Origin: Perca fluviatilis
Taxonomy: Eukaryota; Chordata; Actinopteri; Perciformes; Percidae
NCBI RefSeq assembly: GCF_010015445.1
Contig: NC_053119.1
Location: 25,327,883 to 25,391,882, forward strand
DNA: 64,000 bases
Direction: 5' to 3'
The translations under genes and the position numbers were made by a program. Position 1 is the stretch's first letter. Each line of letters begins with the position of its first letter. This document shows positions 35,982-47,013 of the stretch, one piece after another. The notes beneath the pieces were generated by a model. It was not told the origin of the DNA. It made no database searches and saw only the letters and a list, made by a program, of their open reading frames with translations.

Positions 35982-36639
35982 AGTTAATGAAGCTTATTTG
36001 ATTTCACTGCTATTCTACCTCAGGATTTTTATAAACTTAGGCTTGGGCACAAATCTTGGCAGCATTGCAAGCCAGGAAATCTCAGCTCTCACGGACATTT
36101 TAATGCCTTCTGTCCTTGACAATAATATCACTTGGTGGCATTGCTACCTTCAAGTATCCTAAGAAAACTGTGTTGTGGACAGTTTTTATTTAAAACTAAA
36201 AGTGCAGCCTTGTCAGAGTTGTTCTTTCTATCTTTAAAAATAACTGTTATTCAGCCCTGCCTATACAACATTCTGCTATAAGTGAATTATCGTTTCTACA
36301 TTCACTTGTCTCAACAATGGTTGCTGCGTGCATTATCAAGAGGAGTGGCCTAATCAGCCTGCCTTAAAACCTGGTAGGACCAGCCATGATTTTCACCAGG
36401 CCATACCAGGACTTATTCTTCCTATCAAATATGGTGAGCAAGTGTTACATGGTTATTGAGTTGTGATACGTTTCATTCAAGATTGTGTAACTTTAATGGC
36501 AAAAAAGTTAAAAACAGAGGATCAAATGCATTTAACATAAAGCTGAAATACCGCTTGTTAGTACAGAAACCTTAATAAAAGGTACCCTGTACTCACAATG
36601 GTATATGTTATATTACAATGGTAATACCAAGACTGCCCT
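35159..36639. other. Intergenic, no gene seen
   Basis: Contains a T-run at 35238-35250 and an AT microsatellite at 35940-35977. No coding signal. Confidence 0.4.
35940..35977. repeat. (AT)n microsatellite
   Basis: AT run of 19 units preceded by an A-run. Confidence 0.95.
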
Positions 36640-36647
36640 CCCCTGAG

Positions 36648-37061
36648 TAGGGCTGGGTACTGAATTCACTACGATAAAGGCACCGAACAAATTTTAAGTA
36701 TTGAGTATCAAAACATTCCTCATCATTCAATACCCAATTTCAATACTAAGGAGTCAATCTTATCAGTGTCAGTGAGCCAATAAGCATGCAGCACGTTTCT
36801 ACCAAGATCTAATAATGCTGGTGATTGGCTGTTTAACATGTTACACGTTGTAGAGGCAAGCAGGAAAAAACTATGTTACGCACAGAGATGAGGTTCACGT
36901 AGTAGAAGCTGAAAAATAAATAAAATGATTTGTGCCGTAATGTGTGTAATGTAATTTCTTTTTGATTCATAAAATTGGTATTGAAAAACGTATCAAAGTC
37001 ACGGTATTGGTATTGGTATTGATATCGTTATCAACAATTTTTTAAACGATACCCAGCCCTA
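36648..37061. mobile_element. hAT-type non-autonomous element
   Basis: 414 bp from TAGGGCTGGGTA to TACCCAGCCCTA. Flanks CCCCTGAG (36640-36647) and CCCCTGAC (37062-37069) match at 7 of 8 positions, a once-perfect 8-bp duplication. The interior has GTATTGGTATTG and GATATCGTTATC words. Confidence 0.82.
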
Positions 37062-37124
37062 CCCCTGACAAACTCCCACATAACTCGCTTTTTCAAGCAG
37101 CAATTAGGACCCATATTAATGTTT

Positions 37125-37335
37125 ATAGTGGCAACGCCGTCTGGCGGCCTTAGTAATTATGCTGTGACCAAAGCAGGAAGTACGGTGGCAAAGTATAATA
37201 GTGCAAAATTCTGCATAAGGAGGCAGGTTGGGGTGGTGAATAGAACAAACAAACACTAGACTTTAACACAAACAAACACAGGACTTTCACCCAGGAGACC
37301 AGGGGTCAAGTCCCGTTTGAAAACGCCAATATGGG
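37125..37335 (+). repeat. Dispersed repeat with tRNA-Glu-like core (copy 1)
   Basis: 37281-37298 reads GGACTTTCACCCAGGAGA, followed by GGGGTCAAGTCCC. This resembles the anticodon arm (loop with TTC) and T arm of tRNA-Glu. There is no intact D arm or acceptor stem, so it is not a tRNA gene. It looks like a SINE-like or tRNA-bearing dispersed repeat; the same core recurs at 56045. Confidence 0.5.
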
Positions 37336-37792
37336 TTGATTTAGAGGGTAGGAATAACAATCTAAATAATAATCTAAATGTATATCTTCGCATGGTTTGG
37401 AGGACTTGTTGACACTAGCATGATGACTTGCATGCACAGGCAACGTATCACACATCCCTGGTGCCAGTTTCAAACTATTCCGCTGATTGACAGTTTAATG
37501 GCAGTAGATGTCCAAAAAGGTGCAGCAATGCACGCCAACAAAGGCACTGAAGAACACTTCATGCTCGCAAACGAGGATGTCAACAAAACAACATTTACAA
37601 TATTAAAAAAAATGGATTTGAAAATGTTTTATTAGGAAGGACATGCATTTAAAGATGCACACTATTTGTTCTGATGAGAAACACTGAATGTAAACGTTCT
37701 GTTTGATTACAAGAAAACTCCACAATGCACCTTTAAATTCCCCAATTTTAGCCATTGAGTCAAATAAAAATAGAAGTCAAGAAGAGCCTTAA

Positions 37793-37959
37793 CCTTTGTG
37801 TTGTCTTCCAATCAAGCTTGAAAAAAAGTTTTTTCCAACGTTTTAAATTGTTACATTTTTTCTTCTACACATTTTCAGCTTTTATTTCTACGTCCCATAT
37901 TTTCTGATATAAAACAAAAATTGAAAACGGGTCAATTTGACCCGAAGTCAACACAAGGG
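37793..37959. mobile_element. Small TTAA-flanked MITE (CCYTTGTGTTG ends), copy 1
   Basis: 167 bp between TTAA sites at 37789-37792 and 37960-37963. Ends CCTTTGTGTTGTCTTCC and GAAGTCAACACAAGGG are complementary over ~13 bp. It contains GGGTCAATTTGACCC (37930-37944). A second copy in the opposite orientation lies at 53284-53849. Confidence 0.78.
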
Positions 37960-37963
37960 TTAA

Positions 37964-39040
37964 CATATTGCTTTCATGCCTTTCATGTTTGTGGGGAGTC
38001 AGCCAGCTGAGACGGAGAAGGGCTCGGATGTCTGTGTGCTATTGGGGCAAACTGAAGATGAAGTGAAGATTAGTCTTCGTTCCTCCCAGGCCAACAGAAT
38101 GGCTGGCAATGACTGGGGATATGGGCATCTGCAATTAGCAGAAAAAGTGGACAAAAACTATAAAAGGGTTAATAAAAAATACAGACATTTTCCTCATCTT
38201 TTGAAGTTTAATTATATGTTATCATGTACGCTTTAAAGATATTGCCTCTCCCAAAGACATTCCTTTCCTTTCCCACCTGTGACCTGACTCATCTTAAATT
38301 ACAAGTCTGAGAGATCCGGGCCCATTACGCCAGCAGCCACAACAATTATACACAAGTGCAGGGTGAGGCTTAGTGTCTAGCACTTTGTGACACCCTTACA
38401 TTACTTTAACCAAAGGGAGACAATACAGGGTGTAGTGGTTCACTTCCTTCCACGTTGAGTGTCAATCCAAGCAGCAAACCTTTGTGTTTTAACCTTATTC
38501 TATACCACAAATCTTTTGGCAACTGAAATGCTGCATGTGGGAGGTTTCAATGTCCTCACAATAAAAAAAAAAAAAAAAAAAAGCACTTGACAGACAAGGC
38601 TGGGTTACAGGAAATTCAGAGGGCCATATCATTTTGTGAATCAGCAAGGCTTAACAAAACAAAAAGGCGTGTGGCTACTATCCTTGTCTTGGTTTTATAA
38701 AGGTCTCCTCACTCACCCTTTTCCCTTAATTCCCCTCCACTTTTCCTCATTCTATTTCTTCACATCTATTCGGCCTGTGCAAATATTGCCATTGTGAAAC
38801 CCTGTGAGCATTGATTGATTGCGGGTGTGAGCTAATCGTCTAGCAACAAAGACATCTTCCACAAAATCAATGCCACTGAAAGAGAAACTAAATCTTTTTA
38901 GGGTTCCACAATCCTTTGTAATATAGCATTGTCTACCAGGGGAATATTTAGTATTTTGTCTACTTTCGTTTAGGTTCCAACTCCTTTGCGTTTGGAAGCA
39001 GCTGATTTATTCCATATAATTTATCCTTTAATAGAGAAAA
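37964..39040. other. Intergenic, no gene seen
   Basis: A poly-A run at about 38562-38582 and no other marked feature. Confidence 0.4.
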
Positions 39041-39042
39041 GC

Positions 39043-40027
39043 TTTTTTTTTTTGAAATAAGGTTTATTGAACACTTGGGGTTTGAGATATATCACCGAAA
39101 TCAGATTCTTTATACAAGTCCATTTTAATGGCCGAATTGATAGCCTCCCATCAGGAAAATGAAAAGGTACAGAGATTGGCTGAAGATAGAAAACAGACAT
39201 ATCCAGCAAAGGGGCAGGGGGGAGAAACTGCACAGACGGACTTATCTTCAATGGCACCATTTATTTTCAAGTACTACGGCTGTATGTTAAAATTGGAACT
39301 GAAATACGTAAATAATGTAAAATAAACAAATAATGTCAAATAAATAAACACATACAGTAACGAGAGCTTAAAGTGCTTAAAAAAACTGGTGAACTGAGAC
39401 TGAGATGGACAGATTCACTTCTCTTCAATGATTATGCTTTGCACCATTTATTTGAATGTACTATGTCAACTAAAGTGTATCTTCTAAACAATAACAAGTG
39501 CTTAAAGTGCTAAAGAACTGAACTGGAAAACTGAAGATTAGAAGTGAAATCAAGGCCATTATCTACTTTTTTTTTCCAGGTTGTAAGCAAAGTCCTGCAA
39601 ACTCTTCCACTGTAGAGCGATGCCATGAGTGTTCATGTAACTTGCATGTTGATTTGAAATCGACAGGCTAGTTAACGCTTTTTTGTCTTCTGCTAGTTTT
39701 CTACGCAGGGTGACCAATGGCTGCGAAATTGTGAATGACAAGTCATGTTCCGCAATAAATGTGCACAAATGTATTTTTAAGACTGGGGTCTAACTCATGA
39801 CGAGCAAGCACTTTCTTACCGCTGCTGGTATATAGTAGCTTCAAAACGTGCAGAAACAAGCACCAGGCTCTCTGGCACCAACTGCCAAAAGGCTCGCCGT
39901 CTCTACTTACTTCTTCTGTCCACGGCCAGCGCCATTTATTTTTGAGGACACCATTCCCAGGCTTCATGAACTTGCGCTCCATGCTTTCACCTTCACCGAC
40001 AACGCTAACGTGACATATGGATCTCAA
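39043..40027 (-). pseudogene. Frameshifted transposase-like retrocopy
   Basis: On the minus strand an ATG at 40025-40027 opens 94 codons. They include WRWPWTEEV, DGEPFGSWC and YTSSGKKVLARHE, a spacing that recalls small zinc-finger modules of hAT-derived proteins (finger cysteines partly lost). After a frameshift near 39760 the reading continues with FIAEHDLSFTISQPLVTL and LAEDKKALTSLSIS, which matches the 'FI-x-EHNL-x-F...D-x-L-x-x-L' motif in a family of hAT-transposase-derived vertebrate proteins. The sense strand ends in AATAAA (39061-39066) and, ten bases on, a T10 run on the plus strand (poly-A) at 39044-39053, as in a reverse-transcribed mRNA. The 3' part (39235-39540) contains an imperfect tandem duplication. 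No target duplication was found. Confidence 0.42.
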
Positions 40028-40074
40028 TCACACTGTGTTGCCAGGAACCGCCCTGCTCTGCTTCTGATAGGCTA

Positions 40075-41138
40075 AGGGCCCTATTTTAACGTTCTGAAAC
40101 GCAAGTATCAAACGCAAGTAGCTTTGTGGGCGGATCTCGGGTGCTGTTGCTATTATAGCGGCGGGATAAACGACTCTTGCGCCCGACAAATCTAAAATGG
40201 GTTGGTCTGAAGTAGCTACATTACTCATAGGTGTGGTTTGGGCGTAAGGTTCAATAAACCAATCAGAGCGTTATCTCACATTCCTTTTAAAAGCAGGCGC
40301 GCTTCTTCCATGGCGGATTGCTATTATAATGGCGGATTTGCTAGGTGCACGCTCTTAATACATGCACGGGCGCACGCCAGGGGCGGTTCCAGCCGATGAG
40401 ACCGACGTTTGCTATTGATTTTTCTTTTTGACAAAATGTAAATAAAGAAATAAACGAAAACATACTTTACGATGTTTTGGGCTCACTCTCACTGAATCGT
40501 GAGGTTATGAATGCATGGTGATATTTTTGCAATGTAGTCTAACATTAGACCGGGATTACCTCACTATAGACGATGCAGCTCTTCTGTCTCTCCTCTCCTG
40601 TGTTGCTGCTGCTGGGCATTTGGGTTAAGTGGCATCGGTACATGCAGTTCAACATCACATCTCCTTAAGTCCTCTAATATTTCCTCATTTGTGTCATCAA
40701 CACATCCATGATTCATGGAAATGTTTTGTAAAACAAGGTCATATTTTTCCTTGTATTTATGTACGGTTTGCAAAAATGGGAACTGCTGGGTCTGTGAGAT
40801 GAAAGAAGCAAAGTGTATGCACAGTGTGCACACTCTACATTACGGCCAAGCTTGCGCCCCTAAAATATCATCTGAATAACGCGCCACTGACTTTAGACCA
40901 GGTTTTTCCTGGTCTGTGGCGGAATTGTTTTCTGAAACTGCAAAATAGCACCAGGGAATGTTTAAGCCGGAACACGCCTCCTCTTTTTGCTGAACCGCAC
41001 CCGGGAGCGCAAGTTCATTCCCTAATTTACCGACGTGCGACTGTGGAGGGAAAAGTCCGCTGTGCGTCGGGTGCAAAATAGGAATGATACATGCATCGGT
41101 GTACAAAGTCAATTGCGCTGGGTGCAAGATAGGGCCCT
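40075..41138. mobile_element. 1.06-kb inverted-repeat element (AGGGCCCTAT ends), Harbinger-like
   Basis: Ends AGGGCCCTATTTTAACG and CAAGATAGGGCCCT are complementary for the first ~10 bp, with TA at both flanks (40073-40074 and 41139-41140). Subterminal words AACGCAAGTATCAAACGC and GTCGGGTGCAAAATAGG resemble a known dispersed teleost family that I associate with PIF/Harbinger. An 89-residue minus-strand frame inside it (40564-40833) has no feature I recognise. Confidence 0.6.
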
Positions 41139-41398
41139 TAACGTTAGTTAGAGCTGCGTTCCTCTCATATGATTGGTAGGTGAAATCAATTGACTAGAAA
41201 ATATTAAACTGCATGCAAGTTCCTAATTTTTTTTTAAATGTTTTCCTCACAGCCGCACGCCAGAGATACGACACGGTGCCGGAATACTTTAAGCCCTGCG
41301 TAAGATGCTAAACCTACTAGCATTTCTGGCTTACTATCTGACTACCTACAGTCGTAACTGAGCATTTCAACTTCAAAGGCCAAGGAGCACATCATTAA

Positions 41399-41781
41399 AA
41401 GGTGCACTTTGAGTTTCTGCATGGTTTCAGCGCGATTTCATTTTTGTCTCAAATCGTAGGCATCGCTCCTTGATCCGCTAGCTGCCTGCCCCTTGAATAC
41501 ACTGTGAAAAAGCCCAGTCTTGGGAGACAACACAGGGGTCGTAAACGTCAAACAAACAGTAGGTGCACAGGCGTGCAACAAAATACAACAAAACACGTTC
41601 CAGCCAATCACCGACAAGATGTTTGGGGGAGGGGGTGGGGGTTAGTGACAGTTTGACAGTTTGTCAGTTAGTCATGACCGTTACGGAAACATGGTGGGAG
41701 GGGCGAGCTTGCTCTGTTTTGTTTTGTATTTACTTGGAACGTCAACAGAAGTGTCGTCATGCAGGAACTCATAGTGCACCT
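41399..41781. mobile_element. TTAA-flanked MITE (AGGTGCACT ends)
   Basis: Left AAGGTGCACTTTGAGTTTCTGCAT and right GCAGGAACTCATAGTGCACCT are complementary over ~22 bp. TTAA lies at 41395-41398 and 41782-41785. The G-rich centre (near 41628-41642) and the open frame 41563-41925 are not coding. Confidence 0.75.
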
Positions 41782-41785
41782 TTAA

Positions 41786-43284
41786 CCATAGATATTGTTC
41801 TATATCTATGCCTTAAACTAACTATGTTAGCTTTTTGTTTACATTTAAAAAATACATGTTTACGACCAGCCGCTGTGTATAATTTTTTCACTGTGTGTCC
41901 AGGATGCTATCAGAGTTTAGGTTAATGTTAACATTTACCTCGGAAGTCAGAAGAGGTCGGAATTGAGAATGACGTAACACCCAAGTTGACCAGTGTTCCA
42001 GTAACAAGTCCGAAAACCAGCATATTTAACAGGGGGACTCTAGCCAAGTTAACCATTGTTAGCAATACCAGTTGATTGCATTTTGTGGTACTTTGCATGT
42101 ACAAACACTGTAGCAACATGTCCACAGATGGACAGTACTGTGTGTACGAGTCAGTATTAAGAACAGTATATTCCTACAGCTTTTACTGTTGATGCTCGAA
42201 GCAGCCATGTTGGATTTCTGATGTTGAGGTTGGCAAGAGCATCTATCCTGCTTTTTATTATATTTGAACCTTATCCAGCATCACCCGAAAGATCTTTTAA
42301 TCTAATGTTAAACGTGAAAACATACCGTTTGAAAATACAAACGAGTATGTAAGCTAAGAAGCCAACAGGATTATGTCCGAGAATAAGTCTGTACTAATTT
42401 TACTTTACAAAACGTATAATACATGGGTTAACCAGTTATTCGCTGCAATACAAAAACAACGCCGGTGAGGATGGTGAATTATTGCCGGGGAAATGCAGTT
42501 TCATTCTCTGTCTTTTAAGACAATGACACGTTTATAGCAATTAGGTGCATATTTAAGACCCTTTTACAGAGTTCTCATTTAAAAATGAGTCAGCGATTTC
42601 AAGTAATTAATGGATCTGACATTAGCTTAATTAGCTAGCTAGCTACACCTAATATAACATGACAGCGTCAGTTGTCATATCAGTTGGCAAAACTGAAGGT
42701 CGCTGGCTAGAAAAGCCTGCTTTTGTCTTCTTTAAATCCAGTCCAGCGGTGAATCTGCCACCATTTGCCAGGTGAGAACGGAAAGCTGGACATTGTGAAG
42801 GGCATTTTGTATGGTTCTTGACATTTTATAGAATTAACTTTTAATTGATTACTCAAAAAGAAATCGAAAGATGAATCAATGATGACAACAATAGTTGCAG
42901 CTCTATACTCATCACACTCACACATATACAGTATGTGCACAACATCGCAGTAGAGCAGGAGACTGAAAAGAGCCAAGGACACACACCTGGTACACACATC
43001 TAAACAAACCTCTGCTTTCACTGAAAGACAAACAAATGGAGGCCAATGTAGTTACTCTGCTATAGGACAGGCTCGGGCAGATCGGTGACTTTGTGCATGC
43101 TGTGCAGGAACGACAGAGTCAGGCCCGACCACGACCCCAGCCATGTTCTGTTTTTATAACCCTCAGCCTTTTGAAAAACACCCCCCTCTCTGCCATCCCC
43201 GAGATCTGAGCAATTTCTTTCCATCTGAAGTTGCCGCTGGACTGTAGATTACACGCTCGTGTTCCCATCTAGTAAAAACAATAG

Positions 43285-43286
<2 letters not shown>
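41786..43286. other. Intergenic, some decayed repeat
   Basis: Around 41936-42130 words such as CTCGGAAGTCAGA and GAATGACGTAACACCCAAGTTG suggest a dispersed DNA repeat without clear ends. The rest shows nothing definite. Confidence 0.35.

Positions 43287-43363
<77 letters not shown>
43287..43363. repeat. (GT)n microsatellite
   Basis: GT run of about 38 units ending in GGGTGCATGC. Confidence 0.97.
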
Positions 43364-43367
<4 letters not shown>

Positions 43368-43995
43368 CATGCATGTTGTCAGCAGGCTTGTATTCCATGC
43401 TTATTCCGTGATTCTAGGGCATATTACCCAAACCTAAGACAGTTGACCACCAGAACTAATCCTTCAGCCTTGTTGGCGGTCAACATGTAACATGTTGCCG
43501 TTCATAGGTACAGTATGAGGATGCCTGAAACCCCCTCCCCCACCCCTCCACCCTTCTTCCTCCCAGTCTCCCCTTCAGGAGTTCCCATAATTCACCGGGC
43601 CTCAAATCTCATGCGGACATTCCTGAACTTCAGAGGCATATCGGCAGATGAGAGTCTGGATTTATGGCTTGCTGATGGACAGTGGAGGGGGAGCGTAGCG
43701 GGGGTGGAAAGGTGATAGGGTCTACTTCAAAGAGGAGGAAGCGTTTGTTGTTGTTGCTCTCCTAGGCTCACTGTTGCACACATATGCACAGCTTTCTGCC
43801 TCTGGCAGCTGGAGTGCTCACTCACCGGTTTAAGGCCCTGAAACACCAAGCCGACGGCCGCTGACTACTAGCCGAAGACGTCCACCTGTGGCGTCGCCGC
43901 TCGTTGGCCCTTGTCGCCTTTGTCTGGGCCAAAAATTAGCACTGGAACACAGCACAGACTACAGCCGACGGCCAAGTACCACATACGTTTTGCGC

Positions 43996-44240
43996 ATTCA
44001 ATTCAATTTTATTTATAGTATCAAATCATAACAGAGTTATCTCGAGACACTTTACAGATAGAGTAGGTCTAGACCACACTCTATAAATTCCAAAACCCCA
44101 ACAATTACAGTAATTCCCTCAAGAGCAAGCATTAGCAGTGGCTATTGCGACAGTGGCGAGGAAAAACTCCCTTTTAGGAAGAAACCTCAGAACCAGACTC
44201 TTGGTAGGCGGTGTCTGACGGGCCGGTTGGGGGTGTGATG
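43996..44240 (+). repeat. Conserved dispersed teleost repeat inside the Harbinger-like element
   Basis: Contains ATTTTATTTATAGTATCAA, CTCGAGACACTTTACAGATA, GTGGCGAGGAAAAACTCCC and CTTGGTAGGCGGTGTCTGAC, a string of words I know as very common in teleost genomes, often at the 3' ends of retroelement copies. The family name is not assigned. Confidence 0.55.
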
Positions 44241-45094
44241 AACAGTGGCACATAATAGTCACAATAAAGATAATGGAACAGTGACTTCGAAGGTCAAGGA
44301 ACTAACTCCCCATACCAGCAGGCGGCGGTAATCTATTCATCATTCAACAAGGGAAACCGGATACCTTTGTTATAATACCCACAACAAACAGCGTTTGCTC
44401 TAGGAGCAGCAGAACGGAACAGAGCCTACGGTCCCTCAGCTTCACTTCCCGCCGGGAAGACAGCGGTACTGGGAGATGGCTAACCGGACTGTGCCTGTCT
44501 CCGTACAGTGGGAGCGGAGCGACCGAACGGCCGGCTGCTGGCTCGTTAGCTAACGTTAGCTTTTTTCTTTTATTTCACCCGCCCAACATGCCTTCATCAT
44601 ACACTGGTTACCGAAAATTAGCCAAACAAACGTGTCACTCATCTGGCCATAGCATTGTGCTTTCCTATGAAGTGACAAGAGTGTGTGAATTAAACATTAA
44701 GTTGTTACATTTGACTAATTTAGAGGATGGCCGGCTGGCTGGTAAGCTAGCTTTGCTTGCTAGGGGGGTAAATGTGTAGCGGTGCAGAGGGCGCAGAGAT
44801 AGAGAGAGAGGTCTTTTACGGTCTTTATATTAAATATCACGATATAGGATATTAGTTTATTAACGTTAGTTTATTTTGAAATATGTGTAGGTATGTAGAG
44901 ATATTTTAAAATACATGTTATTGTTGGAATAAATATGCTTAAACAAGTAACGTTAGTTATGTATATCTCGTTGTAGGCTATTTCTGCCATTTTATGGAAA
45001 ATAAATAGTTATTCCAATAGTTCAAACCTGTGTGTTTTTAGAAGGAACATTCAAACATAATTTTTGACCAGTTTTGACAGCTCTGTGTGTATTT

Positions 45095-45382
45095 TAGGGC
45101 TGCTCCCTCTTAGTCGATTAGTCGACTAATCGGTCGTTTTGGTCTTAGTCAACTTAGATTTCTTTAGTCGATTAGTCATGTTTGATGCTTTTTTCATGCT
45201 GAATGACTTATTTCCAAGAAACATACGAGCACGTCTCTGGTAAACACAAGAATTAAAGTGGTGCTTTTGCATGACTCTTTGCGGAGAAACTCCGATTTAC
45301 AGATCTGTCGATTAAATCAAATAATCGATTAGTCGATACAATTGAATGAGTGTTAGTCGACTAAGAATCGAGCACAGCCTTA
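45095..45382. mobile_element. 288-bp hAT element nested in the Harbinger-like one
   Basis: Left end TAGGGCTGCTC and right end GAGCACAGCCTTA, flanked by perfect 8-bp repeats GTGTATTT (45087-45094 and 45383-45390). The interior is dominated by TTAGTCGATTAGTCGACTAA-type palindromic words, several of them inverted relative to each other. Confidence 0.85.
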
Positions 45383-45639
45383 GTGTATTTAATTGATCAG
45401 ATGAGATGAAAAATGAAAGGAGCCTTGGGTGTGCCTGTCACAGTCGTTTGTTTGTTTTGCTCACTCTTGTTTCCAAGCTGAAAAGCCAATCAGATGAATT
45501 GGCTGTTCAGCTGACGGCCGACAACCACCGACGCCGGTTCAACATTACAACGACACAAAACACAAAACAGGCAGATGAGGCCGACACAGCACACCGCACA
45601 GACTAGGCCGAGCGTCGGCTTGGTGTGTCAGGGCCTTTA

Positions 45640-46927
45640 CACACAGTCACACACAGTTATCTTTCATTTCATTATTTTCAACCAGTATGACCAGATATAT
45701 GTGGTGGTTTGCATCCTTGAAGTTTGACTTTCTTACTCTCCCACATTGACAGAGACAACGAACTATTACAGATATGATTTAGCCTTTCATTTTTCATAAT
45801 ATCAAAGGTGACCCTTCAAAGATTGCCTGCATGCTTTTTTATTGCACCTGCATAACATATTACTCTTGCTCTTAAATGCCACCTCCCTCTCAGCTATTAG
45901 AATTTGTTTGTGTGACTTTGCATACAACATCATAGGTCACAGACAAATGTGCGAGTGTGTGGATGTTTGCATCTATCCATATTTGTATGTGCGAGTGTGT
46001 TTGTATTTGCGTGTGTGAGAACACCCTCCGTTTCCAACCAGCTAGTGTTATGTTATAGGGGCCCCGCGGTGTGTGTGAGGTTGATGGATGTGTAGAGTGG
46101 TGTCGTTTCTCTGAGCCGGATGTGTAATGAACCCTGCTTTGCTTCGGTAACATTTGGGTTGATTGATTACAAACAAAGGCCATTTAACATGCAGGGGTGC
46201 TGCCTCTTAACAATGCAACGCAGCTTCACAGATGGGATTACACATATATGGCATGAGAAAAGACCACAGCGCGCTGCTTGTTAAATTAAAGCTGTGCTGT
46301 TATCCAGCTTTCCTTCTGCCCACATGAGATGATTCACAATGTTCTCATCTTTATACTGTATTGTTTACTTTGTACACACTTTTACAGAAAAGAAAATAAC
46401 AGAACTGTTTATGTTGTTGCAGCTTTATATGTCCAAATTGTCTCTTTTGTATACATTTTCTCATTCCCTCCGCCCCATCTTTTTCTCATTTAACACTCGC
46501 TAAGATTTTCCTCTTTGAGTTGGCCAACTCCACTCATTGTTAAGGTGGAAAGCTGATGTAACTCTTATTCCCAGTAACCAGGGCGATCCAAAAGGCTCCG
46601 GTCCTCCTGCTGCTTAATCAGACCACTGTTTGTTCACTCTCCCTTTTCTCATGGTCTGGCCTGCCAACTAAAACCAGCCAGGCATTAATGAAAAGCAAAA
46701 TATGCATCTTTATCTCCTCTCACATGGGAGTTTCAGATTATCTTTGAAGCTGAATTTTTACAGACTATATACAGGCACAAAATGGAATATTTATATATAT
46801 TCCATTTATATATAAAACTCCTGTCTGTTTATGCCCTCACATTGTTTTCCATCTCTTCCCCTTACAGGGAGCTTCTCTAACCTGCCTCATTTCAGTCATT
46901 GCAGGAGAGCTGCAAATGGCTGATGCT

Positions 46928-47013
<86 letters not shown>

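Larger units (their letters stand above)
43833..45636. mobile_element. 1.8-kb Harbinger-like element, TTA duplication
   Basis: Ends AGGCCCTGAAACACCAAGCC and GGCTTGGTGTGTCAGGGCCT are complementary (18 of 20), extending inward with GACGG/GCCG-rich sequence. TTA sits directly outside each end (43830-43832 and 45637-45639), which fits PIF/Harbinger. It carries a dispersed repeat at 43996-44240 and an hAT element at 45095-45382. No transposase frame was recognised. Confidence 0.72.

Noticed and set aside
37281..37320. Possible tRNA-Glu gene
   Set aside because: Only an anticodon-arm and T-arm-like segment is present; no D arm or pairing acceptor stem, and it sits in a dispersed repeat.
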